A DNA stretch of 64,000 bases from Cyclobacteriaceae bacterium. Lineage in GTDB: Bacteria; Bacteroidota; Bacteroidia; Cytophagales; Cyclobacteriaceae. The notes under the pieces were generated by a model that searched no databases, had not been told where the DNA came from, and saw nothing but the letters and a program-made list of their open reading frames with translations. The stretch's first letter is position 1. Each line of letters begins with the position of its first letter. The position numbers and the translations under genes are program-made. The stretch covers positions 54,102-118,101 of the forward strand of contig JAHBUC010000012.1 in NCBI GenBank assembly GCA_019638275.1, in the 5' to 3' direction. Positions 7,342 through 17,900 of the stretch are shown one piece after another.

Positions 7342-8757
7342 TTAATTTTTTAGCTCAGAAAGCCCCTTTTCTTCTGCGATTTTGCGCATAAAGGCTAAGG
7401 CCTCCTCCCGATCGTTCCGGATTTCACCCTCCAGGATGGCTTCCTTAATCCGGTCTTTAATTTCGCCAACAATTGGCCCCGGGGCTAACTTGAAAATACG
7501 AATAATCTCATCACCGGTAACGGGGGGTTGAAAATTCCGAATCTGATCCTTCTCCTCAACCTCGGCCATTTTCTTCTCCACCAGATCGAAGTTTTTCAGG
7601 AAACGATCAACCTTCACCATGTTTTTGGATGTGATATCTGCCCGGCAGAGTTTCATCAGGTCGTCCACATCATCACCGGCATCAAACAACAACCTGCGTA
7701 TAGCTGAATCGGTAACTTCTTTTGCCAACGGAATGGGCCGTAAGTGCAACCGAACCAGGTTCTGTACCTTCAGCATCTTTTCATTCATCGGGAGTTTCAA
7801 TCTACGGAAAATGCCGGGCACCATGCGCGCGCCCTTGTCTTCATGCCCATGAAACGTCCATCCATGCTCTTTGTCGTACCGTTTGGTTTGTGGCTTGGCA
7901 ATGTCGTGCAAAATAGCCGCCCAACGCAACCACAAATCAGTTGAAACTTTTGCCACATTATCCAATACCTGCAGCGTGTGAAAGAAATTATCCTTATGTG
8001 CGCGGTTACCCACATACTCTACCCCATGAAGCAGTACGAGCTCAGGGAAGAAAATTTTGAGTAGTCCGCAATGAAACAATAACTTAAAGCCATACGAGGG
8101 CACCGGACTTAAAATAATTTTATTGAGTTCATCCGAGATGCGCTCCTGCGAAACAATTTTGATCCGGTCAGCCTGACTGATCATGGCCTCGTAAGTATCG
8201 GGATCAATGTCGTAGGTAAGCTGAGAAGCAAACCGCGCGGCACGCATCATACGAAGCGGATCATCTGAAAATGTTACTACCGGATCAACCGGAGTACGGA
8301 TGATTTTTCGCTTCATATCCCCTATCCCATCGAACGGATCAATCAGGTTGCCAAACGTTTCTTTATTCAAGCTAATCGCCAGCGCGTTGATTGTGAAGTC
8401 TCGCCTGAGTTGGTCGTCTTCTAATGTACCATCCTCCACAATCGGCTTCCGTGAATCACCGCGGTAAGATTCCTTTCGTGCCCCCACAAACTCGAGGTTG
8501 AAATCGTGATACGGAATATGCGCTGTTCCAAAATTTTTATAGACATGAACCTGCACATCCGGCCCCAATGCTTTTGCCACCGCTTCAGCCAGCTTGATGC
8601 CGCTTCCTACACAAACAAAATCTACATCAGCGGTTTCCCGGTTCAGAATCAGGTCGCGGACAAAGCCGCCCACCACATAGGTTTGCAACTGAAGCTGATC
8701 AGCCGTTTCTCCGATTACCTTGAATATGGGATGAGTTAAGGACGCTGCGTAGTTCAT
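7342..8757 (-). CDS. CCA tRNA nucleotidyltransferase-type enzyme with HD domain
   Basis: This 471-residue protein has the class II nucleotidyltransferase head: VVGGFVRDLILNR near residue 28, the metal-binding pair in ADVDFV, then RRDFTINALAI and DPLRMMRAARFASQL, the CCA-adding and poly(A) polymerase signature. An HD phosphohydrolase domain follows (LRWAAILHDIAKPQTKR, about residues 260-290, with later His/Asp in HGHEDKGARM). The enzyme adds or repairs the CCA end of tRNAs. Bacterial poly(A) polymerases look alike, but one such gene of this length with an HD domain is usually the CCA enzyme. The next upstream gene is the T9SS-linked cluster; no operon partner is obvious. Confidence 0.9.
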   Translation of the reverse strand: MNYAASLTHPIFKVIGETADQLQLQTYVVGGFVRDLILNRETADVDFVCVGSGIKLAEAVAKALGPDVQVHVYKNFGTAHIPYHDFNLEFVGARKESYRGDSRKPIVEDGTLEDDQLRRDFTINALAISLNKETFGNLIDPFDGIGDMKRKIIRTPVDPVVTFSDDPLRMMRAARFASQLTYDIDPDTYEAMISQADRIKIVSQERISDELNKIILSPVPSYGFKLLFHCGLLKIFFPELVLLHGVEYVGNRAHKDNFFHTLQVLDNVAKVSTDLWLRWAAILHDIAKPQTKRYDKEHGWTFHGHEDKGARMVPGIFRRLKLPMNEKMLKVQNLVRLHLRPIPLAKEVTDSAIRRLLFDAGDDVDDLMKLCRADITSKNMVKVDRFLKNFDLVEKKMAEVEEKDQIRNFQPPVTGDEIIRIFKLAPGPIVGEIKDRIKEAILEGEIRNDREEALAFMRKIAEEKGLSELKN

Positions 8758-8808
8758 GTAATCCTGAAAAACTCAAATTTACAGATAAATCGCGGGTTAA
8801 CCTGATTG

Positions 8809-9828
8809 CTAATCTTTAATAAAAGTCGGGCAAGGAATGAGTTTTTCCTTTTTCTTATTCTTCGTGCGCAGGCTGGCCGCCAACCGGTACTTCACCCCGA
8901 TTTCATGGGCGCCTCCACCGATTGGTCCGAGTTCGGAGATGGTTAAATCATAGCTATAGCTGATCTCAATTTTTTCAAGGTGGAAACCCAACACCACCAC
9001 CATCGCATCCTGACTGATGTTATCGCTCACATTTTGCTGAATGGGAATTCCACGATACCACAAGCCCAACACCACAGGCTCATACAGGAAATAGGTACCA
9101 ATATCCAACTGATCGAACATACCCTGATTTTTATACACAAACGAGGGCATAATGGCTGCTACCCGATCACGCTTTAACATACCTTGATACAACGGAATGC
9201 GTATCCCTCCATGAATGGTTGTCTTGATTGGGATAATAGCCTCCTCATCAATCATTGAGCGGTTGGGGCGATTCAAATGCGATGCGGAGAAGCCAAGCCA
9301 TAACCTACGACTGTAAATTAAAGCGCCTGCCCCAAAATCAAAGTAAGTCGCGCTTTGTATGTTGTTGTAATCGCCACTGGGTGGTGGGTCACCATTTCGA
9401 TCAAACTCAAGTTGATCGCTGAAGATCAATTTATTGAAATCAATATTCCGGTTTCCAACACCAAAATTCAACCCGGAAGAAAAAACAAATTTATCCGACA
9501 CATTCACCTTGTAGGCATATTGCAAATTGATTTGCGTGGACTTTAATCCTGCTGTTCCGGCCTTGTCCACCATAGCCAAAATTCCAAATCCACTGTTCAG
9601 GTAATCAATACCGAAGTCGTACGAGAAAGCATACGTAACATACCCCCGGGTAATATTGGGCCATTGGTTTCGATGGTTGGCAATGAAGCGTTGATCGGTA
9701 GCGGTGCCACTGAAAGCGGGGTTAAGATACAACGGAGCCGCATAGTATTGCGAGAATTCAGGATCTTGTGCGTGAACCACTTGGTTTACAAACAATAGAA
9801 AAGCAATATATAATCCCCGCTTCATCAT
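8809..9828 (-). CDS. PorP/SprF family type IX secretion outer-membrane protein
   Basis: The 339-residue protein opens with a signal peptide ending near VVHAQD and the family hallmark DPEFSQYYAAPLYLNPAFSG, then beta-strand-rich repeats typical of an outer-membrane barrel. In Flavobacterium SprF is needed for export of the SprB adhesin, and family members sit next to T9SS cargo with type B tails. Here its ATG overlaps by 4 nt the TGA of the 1234-residue cargo-like protein, so the two are translationally coupled. The C-terminal tail carries EKLIPCPTF, shared with the second PorP paralogue. Partner specificity is inferred from position. Confidence 0.92.
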   Translation of the reverse strand: MMKRGLYIAFLLFVNQVVHAQDPEFSQYYAAPLYLNPAFSGTATDQRFIANHRNQWPNITRGYVTYAFSYDFGIDYLNSGFGILAMVDKAGTAGLKSTQINLQYAYKVNVSDKFVFSSGLNFGVGNRNIDFNKLIFSDQLEFDRNGDPPPSGDYNNIQSATYFDFGAGALIYSRRLWLGFSASHLNRPNRSMIDEEAIIPIKTTIHGGIRIPLYQGMLKRDRVAAIMPSFVYKNQGMFDQLDIGTYFLYEPVVLGLWYRGIPIQQNVSDNISQDAMVVVLGFHLEKIEISYSYDLTISELGPIGGGAHEIGVKYRLAASLRTKNKKKEKLIPCPTFIKD

Positions 9829-12800
9829 CTGATCAAATGAATATCGCCTGTACGGGTAACGGTATTACCATTTTCATACTTGGCTGTTATTTTATACACA
9901 TACACATCTTGCTGGCACAGCACACCTTTATAATAGCCATCCCACCCTACTTCAGCATTTTTTGTCTCAAACAGTAACTCACCCCAACGATTAAACACCA
10001 TCATATTAAATTCCACCACTCCGCGCATCAAGGGCAGGAACACATCATTGCGCCCATCGCCCGTTCCTGGTCCGTCCCGTCCCGGAGAAAACGCATTGGG
10101 AATTAACAGCTGTGACCCTTTCTCCACACGCACTGCCGATTGAAGGGTTGTGGTATCGGCACAGCCTGATGAATTGGAAGCAATCAGGGAGATGTCATAA
10201 ATTCCTTCTTCCTTATAATCATGAATGGGCTCGTACGCAGTTGATGTTGTTCCGTCACCAAAATCCCATAGGTAACTGGATGCGCCAAAGCTTCGGTTGC
10301 TCGTGTATAGTCTGTCGCCAGGTATAAAGACTACTTGTGGCATGATAGCAAAGAGCGCAGTGGGACTTTCATACACCTCAATGATTGCCGTTTTGGTAAT
10401 CTGAACCGTTTGACCAGTGGCATTACTTGCCGAAAGTGTTACCGAATAAATTCCGGGACGTGTATACGTGTACACGGGATTAATGGCCCGTGATGTTCCT
10501 TCATTCGTTCCAAACTCCCAATAGTACGTTGTAGGATCAGCAAACTGCGATTGATTGGTAAACGTAACCGTTAATGGAGCGCACCCCGAAGCGGGATCAT
10601 AGGTAAATTCCAATATTGGAGGAATCGGATTGATGGTAACCGTTACCGACTGCTGTTGCACACATACATTATTGGTGACCGTCAATGTAATTGTATAGCT
10701 GCCATATGAAGCATAGGTATGTGATCCGGGATTGGCGGATGAAAATGTTGTCCCGTCACCAAAATCCCATTCATATTGCCACGGCCCGGGTGTAGTGTTG
10801 TTGGTGATCGTTACCGTTGAATTTGGGAGTGTTTGATTTATAGGGGTTGCTGTAAAGTCAACCACAATATTATCAGAGATGGGCACTGTGAACAGCGTTT
10901 CGCTTATACCACTTTGACAGTTGGCAAAATTTCGGGTTTGCAAGGTAACGTGTACATCCTGTTGTGTTGCCGTGCGGTTAAAATCAAAATCCAGGATCGC
11001 ATTGGCCGAAGTTGTGCTCGAAATGATTACTCCGTTTACCTCAATAATCCAATGATACTCGGGCAGGCCTTTTTGATTGGCTTCAAACTGCATAAGCATA
11101 TGATTACAGTCAAACTCCAGCGTCTCTGAAACAAATGCAGATGATGGCACAGGGGCAATACGAATCATTCGGGTTGAGTCCCTGGAGCAGCCGGTATTTA
11201 AAGTCGCGCGAAGTGTAACCTGAAAATCTTTGATTACCTGTGTGGTATTTTCAAACAGGTAACTGAACGAAGGCGTTGTTCCCGTGCTGACGTCATCCAA
11301 CACACCATTTGCGTCACTCACTAACCACCTGTACTCAGATGGATTAAGTGCCTGTGTTGAATTGTCGACAGAGAAATTTACTGTTTGTGGAGAGCAATTC
11401 GTATCGAAGGGTGAATAGTTTGTAGAGATAAATCCAGATCGTGGACCCGGAAATACGGTAATGGTAATGGGCGCAGATGTCCGCTCACAGCCATCAATCG
11501 TAACCACTCGCAGCCGGACCTGGTAATCCCTGTTTACGGTATTGAAGTTATCAAAATCACGAATGAACTGATTCGAAAAACCGGGGTCGGTTGGTCGTTG
11601 AGTGGAGTCTTCCTGAAAGCCGGAACCCGAATCCACTTCCCAAATAAAACGATCGATGGTTGCCGGTTGTCCACCCACTGAGTTATTCGTGAACGTAACG
11701 CGCAATACACTACACCCTGATGTGATGTCAGAAACGAAAGCTGCATTCGGAAGCGGATCAACCACCACGGTTTGCACAATCATTTCCGAGCAACCACCCT
11801 GATCGGTCGTTACGCGTAACGCCACATCATAACTTCCGGCTGGCCCAAGGTTGTGCGTAAAGTTTCGCTGATTATCCAATGAAGGATCTTTTGTAAACGT
11901 TACACCATCATAATCCATATCCCACTCCCACAATACCATTTGCTGACCGTTAACCGCATTGTGTGTGCTGATATCTGTAAAAGAAGTTTCAGTTCCCTCA
12001 CAAACGTCATCGAATGTAAATCCCGGATCAGGCTTGTTCCATATCCGAATCTGTATTTCGTCAATACTTTCACAGGAAGTGACATTATCGCGAATAATCA
12101 ATCGCGCACGGTATATACCGGGGTTCAGATAACTTTCATCAAACGGGCCGAGTTGTGTGTTTGAAAATCCGACAGCAGGTTCGCGTCTGATCAGTGCATT
12201 GTTATGATCATAGAATTCCCAACGCCATTGTGATTCGGGAGTGATAATTCCTACCGAAGCATCCACCAGGCGCGCATTGAATGTAGTAAAGGGTGCATTG
12301 GCTTCCTGGCAAAAGTCGGGAGTAATGGGGTTACCACTTAAATCCTGTACCTGAATTTGAGCAACCAATGAAGGCGAAATGGTTACGGTGCTTTCATAAA
12401 TCACTTCACAATTTCCGGCTGCATTGGCATCGCGAACAGTTAAGCGTATGAGTTTTTGACCTGAGTTGGCGTAGCTGAAGGTAGGATTTCGCTGCGTACT
12501 TGTTCCGATAGGTGCACCTGCACCGGTATTGTTATCGTAAAACCGCCAATTGTAAACGAAGTTGGCACCGGCAATTCCGGGAGTTTCGTTATCGAAGTAA
12601 ATATTGTCACCTATACAAAAAATGGATTGAACAGGACCACCGGCATTACCTAATCGGGTTAAAAAAGAGGGCACCGGTGCAGGAACGATGACAATACGAC
12701 CGGTGGTAAGCTGTGGCGGGTTATCGCCATTTACCAGATCGCCATTTACCGGATTGAATGGATTGCCATCCAATAGATTCTGATCATAGGGATTACATTG

Positions 12801-13529
12801 GTTCCAGTTTTTGAGTGTCAGTTCAAACTCACGGCCGATATCAGCCAACGCAGTAACCGGTACATCAATCAATAAGCTTTGTTGCCCAGGCGCAAGAACC
12901 GGATAAATGGGATTTGTATTTGGTGCGGGATTGAAATACGGAAAGCCCCCTGGAGTAACGCCTCCTACCTGCACACCCGGAATCTGATTGCCTAATGGAC
13001 CTGTTCCATAAATCCATTGAATCCATCGTGCCTCATTGTTCTCTCTTGTGGCACGCGGAAAACAGTTCCAGTCGCTGTTATCCGTAAAACGTACACTCGC
13101 AGCATATCCGGCACATACCCGGTACTCAGCCGGATCCATGGAAATGATATCATTCGTCCAGACAACAACCTGCGTTTGAATGGGCACCACGCTTCCGCGT
13201 GGATTACAAGCATTGGACGCATCTATAATAACATCGTATCCACATTCAACGGGTGAGTTTGGGTACGTGTGTTGAATCACAACCCCTGTGGGATTTACCT
13301 GAACGTAAACTTCTTCCGGACTACCATCACCCCAATTGATAAAGTATTGTGTGCCCGGAGGCGAGGAAAGGTAAAGTGTTTCTATTTGTACCGTAAAGGG
13401 CGCACACCCGCGACTGCTGGTAAGAAAGGCAAAGCCGGGCTCCATAATCCCGGCACATTGTGCAGACGCCTGATACCAACCCAAAAAAAATAACGCAAAC
13501 AGCAGGACAAATCCTGACCTCAATCCCAT
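9825..13529 (-). CDS. Large secreted PKD-repeat protein with gliding-motility-type (CHU_C) C-terminal domain
   Basis: A 1234-residue surface or secreted protein. It has an N-terminal signal peptide (about 1-23), an N-terminal region that resembles that of the 4443-residue paralogue (a WGDG segment, then ECGYDVIIDASNACNP-like and WNCF segments), a long middle of Ig/PKD-type beta domains, and clear PKD domains near residues 920-1110 (YEWDFGDGTTF, YYWEFGTNEG, YLWDFGDGTTS). The last 100 residues (IPNAFSPGRDGPG through FNRWGELLFETK to the TGDIHLIR end) are the type B CHU_C sorting domain recognised by the T9SS. It is coupled to a PorP/SprF protein. The target surface or ligand is unknown; adhesin-like function is inferred from family. 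Confidence 0.9.
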   Translation of the reverse strand: MGLRSGFVLLFALFFLGWYQASAQCAGIMEPGFAFLTSSRGCAPFTVQIETLYLSSPPGTQYFINWGDGSPEEVYVQVNPTGVVIQHTYPNSPVECGYDVIIDASNACNPRGSVVPIQTQVVVWTNDIISMDPAEYRVCAGYAASVRFTDNSDWNCFPRATRENNEARWIQWIYGTGPLGNQIPGVQVGGVTPGGFPYFNPAPNTNPIYPVLAPGQQSLLIDVPVTALADIGREFELTLKNWNQCNPYDQNLLDGNPFNPVNGDLVNGDNPPQLTTGRIVIVPAPVPSFLTRLGNAGGPVQSIFCIGDNIYFDNETPGIAGANFVYNWRFYDNNTGAGAPIGTSTQRNPTFSYANSGQKLIRLTVRDANAAGNCEVIYESTVTISPSLVAQIQVQDLSGNPITPDFCQEANAPFTTFNARLVDASVGIITPESQWRWEFYDHNNALIRREPAVGFSNTQLGPFDESYLNPGIYRARLIIRDNVTSCESIDEIQIRIWNKPDPGFTFDDVCEGTETSFTDISTHNAVNGQQMVLWEWDMDYDGVTFTKDPSLDNQRNFTHNLGPAGSYDVALRVTTDQGGCSEMIVQTVVVDPLPNAAFVSDITSGCSVLRVTFTNNSVGGQPATIDRFIWEVDSGSGFQEDSTQRPTDPGFSNQFIRDFDNFNTVNRDYQVRLRVVTIDGCERTSAPITITVFPGPRSGFISTNYSPFDTNCSPQTVNFSVDNSTQALNPSEYRWLVSDANGVLDDVSTGTTPSFSYLFENTTQVIKDFQVTLRATLNTGCSRDSTRMIRIAPVPSSAFVSETLEFDCNHMLMQFEANQKGLPEYHWIIEVNGVIISSTTSANAILDFDFNRTATQQDVHVTLQTRNFANCQSGISETLFTVPISDNIVVDFTATPINQTLPNSTVTITNNTTPGPWQYEWDFGDGTTFSSANPGSHTYASYGSYTITLTVTNNVCVQQQSVTVTINPIPPILEFTYDPASGCAPLTVTFTNQSQFADPTTYYWEFGTNEGTSRAINPVYTYTRPGIYSVTLSASNATGQTVQITKTAIIEVYESPTALFAIMPQVVFIPGDRLYTSNRSFGASSYLWDFGDGTTSTAYEPIHDYKEEGIYDISLIASNSSGCADTTTLQSAVRVEKGSQLLIPNAFSPGRDGPGTGDGRNDVFLPLMRGVVEFNMMVFNRWGELLFETKNAEVGWDGYYKGVLCQQDVYVYKITAKYENGNTVTRTGDIHLIR

Positions 13530-13534
13530 CTTAA

Positions 13535-13558
13535 AATCGATTAGTTAGCTAACCGATT
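13535..13558. promoter_or_regulatory. Imperfect dyad upstream of the 1234-residue adhesin gene
   Basis: A 24-nt near-palindrome whose perfect core GTTAGCTAAC is flanked by AATCG and CGATT lies 5 nt upstream of the adhesin ATG. It could be an operator or a 5' hairpin of the transcript, but there is no second copy to support a regulator site. Confidence 0.35.
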
Positions 13559-13689
13559 AAAGTCAAAACACTACAGACAACTGCGAATTAATACCTATAG
13601 AACCGAAAAGGAACCATGCGTATTAATGATTGTCGATAAGTGGAGCTTTAGGGGAACCAGTTACCGGAATATGGGGATGAAGGTCAACT

Positions 13690-13846
13690 AGAAGCCATCT
13701 CAAAAATATCCTTTAATGTCAGGTTGTCCGCAGGGCTCCTTTTGGAGAGCTTGTCGAAACCGGTTTGGTAACTCTAAATAGCCTTCGACATCCCGATAAT
13801 TATCGGGACAGGCTGACATTTGAAACTGATTTTTGAGATGACTTCT
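13690..13846. repeat. Dispersed palindromic repeat, long copy
   Basis: A 157-bp element bounded by terminal inverted repeats AGAAGCCATCTCAAAAAT and its complement ATTTTTGAGATGACTTCT (17 of 18 match). Its inner part (TGTCAGGTTGTC, CTCCTTTTGGAGAG, TGTCGAAACCG) is shared with the 77-bp copy at 39609-39685. An extra segment with an 18-bp perfect palindrome interrupts it. The end lies immediately next to the TAA of the PorP gene. It has no coding capacity, consistent with a MITE or REP-like element. Confidence 0.75.
13791..13808. repeat. 18-bp perfect palindrome inside the dispersed repeat
   Basis: TCCCGATAATTATCGGGA reads the same on both strands and is flanked by GACA and CAGGC, so the transcript would form a strong hairpin. 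It lies in the part of the long copy that the short copy lacks, so it may be a separate element nested in the first. Confidence 0.65.
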
Positions 13847-13847
13847 A

Positions 13848-14897
13848 TTAATTCCAGAAACCTTCCTTGCTGTTGAAGGTTGGACACGGAATGAGGCGGT
13901 ACTTCTGCTTTACACTGCGCTGTACCGGTTTGGTTGAAAACTGATACACCAATGAAATTTCATGCGCCCCACCAGAGGTAGTTTGTAGTTCAGATATGGA
14001 GAAATCGTAGCTGTACCCAATGTTCAGGTTTTTCATGTAAAGTCCAAGCTGAATGATCAACGCATCGGAAGACATGTTGTTAATAACATTTTTCTCCCAC
14101 GGCTTACCGCGATACCAGATACCCACCGAAACAGGATCGATGTGGTAGTTCACACCCATATCAAATTGCGAGAAGGATTTACCTTGCCAGCGATACATCA
14201 CCGAAGGCGTTAGATACGAAACACGGTAAGATGGTGAGCGCAGCATACCGGAAGATAAGTCAATACGAAAGCCGGCATGTACCGTTCCCTTCATAGGCAG
14301 ACGGCTTACGTCACCAAGCACCGAAAGGTTCGGCTGGTTCATGTGATGAAATGCCGTACCAATCCAGAAGGCCCGGTTGTATAACAATGCCCCTGATCCA
14401 AAATCAAAATAACTCTGCCTACCAATCCGATCCTGATCCGGGTCGATTGAATAGTATTGACCATCACGCTCAAACTCCAGTCCATCACCCAAACGCAAAC
14501 GACTTCTGTCGATTCCATTTGTGCCGTAACCAAAATACAACCCAGGTGAGAAAACCCAATTGTCGGAGACTTTTACTTTGTACGAATACAGCAAACCCAC
14601 GGTTGAGGTGCGCCATCCGGCTGAACCCATTTTATCCGTTGTTGCCATGATGCCAAAGCCACTGCGCAACTCATCAATAAATATATCGTATGATGCTGCG
14701 TAGGTGGCAAAAGCCTGTGGCAGGTTAGGCCATTGCACACGATGATTGAACGTAACACGTTGCTGAGGTGTAATACCGGTGAACCCCGGATTCAAATACA
14801 ACGGAGCCTGATAGTATTGCGAAAACTGAATGTCCTGCGCATGCGCACTCAGCACAATCAACATTCCAAAAAATAAACCTGATAGTTTCACGCGCAT
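13848..14897 (-). CDS. PorP/SprF family type IX secretion outer-membrane protein (second paralogue)
   Basis: A 349-residue protein with a signal peptide ending near LSAHAQD, then DIQFSQYYQAPLYLNPGFTG, the PorP/SprF hallmark, and beta-barrel-like repeats. It is clearly paralogous to the 339-residue protein 5 kb away, with the same block order and the same C-terminal YRLIPCPTF tail. It follows the 4443-residue adhesin by 11 nt and is presumably its dedicated partner for export or surface anchoring. The downstream stop abuts a dispersed palindromic repeat that may help end the transcript. Confidence 0.92.
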   Translation of the reverse strand: MRVKLSGLFFGMLIVLSAHAQDIQFSQYYQAPLYLNPGFTGITPQQRVTFNHRVQWPNLPQAFATYAASYDIFIDELRSGFGIMATTDKMGSAGWRTSTVGLLYSYKVKVSDNWVFSPGLYFGYGTNGIDRSRLRLGDGLEFERDGQYYSIDPDQDRIGRQSYFDFGSGALLYNRAFWIGTAFHHMNQPNLSVLGDVSRLPMKGTVHAGFRIDLSSGMLRSPSYRVSYLTPSVMYRWQGKSFSQFDMGVNYHIDPVSVGIWYRGKPWEKNVINNMSSDALIIQLGLYMKNLNIGYSYDFSISELQTTSGGAHEISLVYQFSTKPVQRSVKQKYRLIPCPTFNSKEGFWN

Positions 14898-14908
14898 AGG
14901 TCTTCAAG

Positions 14909-17900
14909 TTATCGAATCAAGGTTACATCTCCAATCTGTGTCGTTCGCTGACCATCAACAAGTCGCAATACGAGTTTATACACATACACACCGGCAGGCA
15001 GCAGGTTGCCATTTCGGTCATAGCCATCCCAACCGCGCAACGGTTGCCCCGGTGAGTTCCGACTTTCAAAAATCAAATTCCCCCACCGATCGAAGATCTG
15101 CATGTTGAACGAGTTCGGTTCATTGATATTGATACCCCTTACATAAGGCAGGAACACATCATTCACACCACCCGGTCCGGGCACACCGCCATTCGGTCCC
15201 GATGGATCAGGTGTGAAGGCATTGGGTATGCGTACCTGGCCTCCTTCACGGGCTATAATTTCCTGTCTTGCCGTATCGGTACAAACAACATCACCACGAA
15301 TTTCCTGCATGACCAGCGTAATCATATAACGCCCTTCTACCGGGTAGAAATAGGTTGGATCAGATTCTCCCAACAAACGTTTTACGACATCATTCGTATC
15401 ACCAAAGTTCCACAAGAAAGAAACTTCATCGGATGGCACATTGGTTGGTTGTGAGAAATTAAATGTTACCAACTCCGTATCAGGAACGAACAACGTTGTA
15501 GGACGGGCCTGGAAGGCGGCTTGTGGATTTGGATAAATTCTAATTGGAGTAGCCGCGTTATCGGTAAACAACGTCTGCCCGGTAATGCTATTCGAAACCT
15601 TCAGGAAAATTGTATAATCACCAGGGTTAGCAATAAAGAAAATAGGATCTGGCGCAGTAGATACAGCCGCAATTCTTCCATTTTGATCACGCACCGTCCA
15701 TTCAAACAAGTCAACACCTGTTGATGCTGTACTGTTGATTTCAATCTCTGCCGGGAAACAGGCTGCTTGAGGAGTATAGGTAAACCCGGCCGCTAAAGGT
15801 GGCAGGTTTACAACAATGGTCTTGGTTTCACTGCTACTGCAATCCAAACCGTTGGCTTGAGCCGCAAGGTTGATAGCGGTTAAGCGAACATCACGCGGTC
15901 CAAATGAATTGTATTGAACATTTTGAATACCTGTACCACTACCTGTAGCAGGGTTTGAGCCTATTCCAAAGTCCCATTCATATTCAAAGTGCGCTGGATC
16001 AAGTGGAGTAGATGTATTTGTAAATACTGCATTTGCAAAACCACCGGCAAATTCATCCAATGTTTCAGTAAAGGATGCAGTAACTTGTCTGTACACCGTT
16101 ATAGGAATAATATATTCCGGTGAAGGGCAGTTTCCATTATTCGCCACATACACCACTTCGTAAATAATCGGATTTTGTGTTGAGGTATTGGTAAACGTGT
16201 AGCTTACTTGCTGCGTAGTACGCACATCAAGTTCTTGCCCTGCATTTCCCTGTTCGCGATAGAACCAACGATGTGTAGCTGCGCCAATCGAACTGTTAAA
16301 GAAGTTGATGGTTTCTCCGCTACAGATTTCATTTTTATCCGGGAAGATGTTCACAAAGATTTCAGGGAATACCGAAATGGTTTCGAAGTGTACATCCTGA
16401 CAAATATCCAACGGTGGATCAAGCGTGGTTTGCAAGGTTACTTTATAACTGATTGTTCCCGTTGGTGAAGGATTCACAAACTCATGTGTAATGGTGGCGT
16501 TCGGAACGGTTGTTCCGGCAGTGAATACTGTTTCTGTGCCATCAAACCAACGCCACGTGTACGTTACACCAGCCACCTGGTTATACTGAAACTCTGCTGT
16601 GAATGGAGAACATCCGTTTACCGGACCAACTACACTAAAGGTTGCGTCAGTCTCTCCTACCGTTACCGTTACCGTTTCTCCTGCCGGGGTAAACGGACAA
16701 CCGTTAATATCATTTACTGCGGTTAATTCGTATGTGGTAGTTTGTGTTGGCGATACCGGAATCACACGGATGTTGCCGAGTCCGGTTAACGGGAAGAATG
16801 TAGTGCCGTTGGCATCTGTTGCAGAGTAGGTTGCTGTAAACGGAGGTTGCCCATCAAGCTGCAGCACCAGGAATTGGGTTTGACCCACACACATCGCCAG
16901 ATCATTGGTTAACCAACGACCACCAACGGTAGGTGCAACCGTAACCACCATCGTAGCCGGGTTACCCACACACGCTGAAGGTGCGGGGCCGGTTGGTGTT
17001 ATCTGATACAGAATTGTTCCAGGGAAGAAGTCGGCATTGTTCAATGTTTCGTTGATCGCATTGCCTGTATTAGGCGATGTAAATCCGGTAATGTTTGCAC
17101 TTGACGCAGTGGCTGTCCAGTTAAATACAGTACCCGCCACAGGGCTGGTTAGCGGAACGTTAATGCCATCACCATCACAAACAGTAATAGCCGGAGGCAA
17201 GCCCGTTACACCTGGAATCGGATCAACGGTAACGTTAATCACCACTGGTGTTCCCTGGCATCCGGCAGGACTTGTAGGCGTTACGGTATACACCACATTA
17301 CCCGGTGTACTGCTGTTGTTAAACAAGGTCTGAAATAATAAACTTCCTGCTCCCGGTGATGCGCCCACTACGTTTGCATCTGCAACCGCAGTCCATACAC
17401 CAAACGTGTTCTGCACATCATAAGTAAAGGTGATATTGATATTACTTCCACTACAGATTTGCTCGGCCAGGGATGACGCGGTAATGGTCGGGCGTGGGTT
17501 CACCGTAACCACAAGCTGCACACCATCACCCAGACAACCTACAGCAGGTGTTTGAGGACGTAACGTATAGGTTACTGTTTGCGGTACAGCAGTTGGGTTA
17601 TCTAAAATATCATTCAACATGCTGTTATTGGTGAAGACGGTACCCACAGTGGAGAATCCAGTAACACCACCGGTGGCCACTACATTCACCAATTCGAACT
17701 CAACTGTACCTATTGAAGGAACGGTTGCGGAAGTAAGACTGAAGCCTGTTGGTATTCCTTCACAAACTGTTGTTTGTGTTGGCGTAACGACAACTTTTGG
17801 TTTAGGCTCTATGCTTACCACCACATCCACAAAATTTCCGGTACAACCGTTGCCCGTTTTGGCGCCATTGGCAACCGGTGTGATGCGATAGGTTACGGTT

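Larger units (their letters stand above)
13530..13847. other. Intergenic region with inverted repeats, no gene
   Basis: This 318-nt gap between the two adhesin-PorP units holds no credible frame. It contains, from low to high coordinates, a 24-nt imperfect dyad just upstream of the 1234-residue protein, an 8-bp inverted pair ATTAATAC/GTATTAAT near 13588-13625, and a 157-bp palindromic dispersed repeat at 13690-13846 reaching the stop of the upstream PorP gene. Promoter boxes for the downstream unit are not clear. Confidence 0.7.

Noticed and set aside
13690..13846. Insertion sequence at the repeat
   Set aside because: No transposase or frame is present in 157 bp, so only a non-coding element can be supported.
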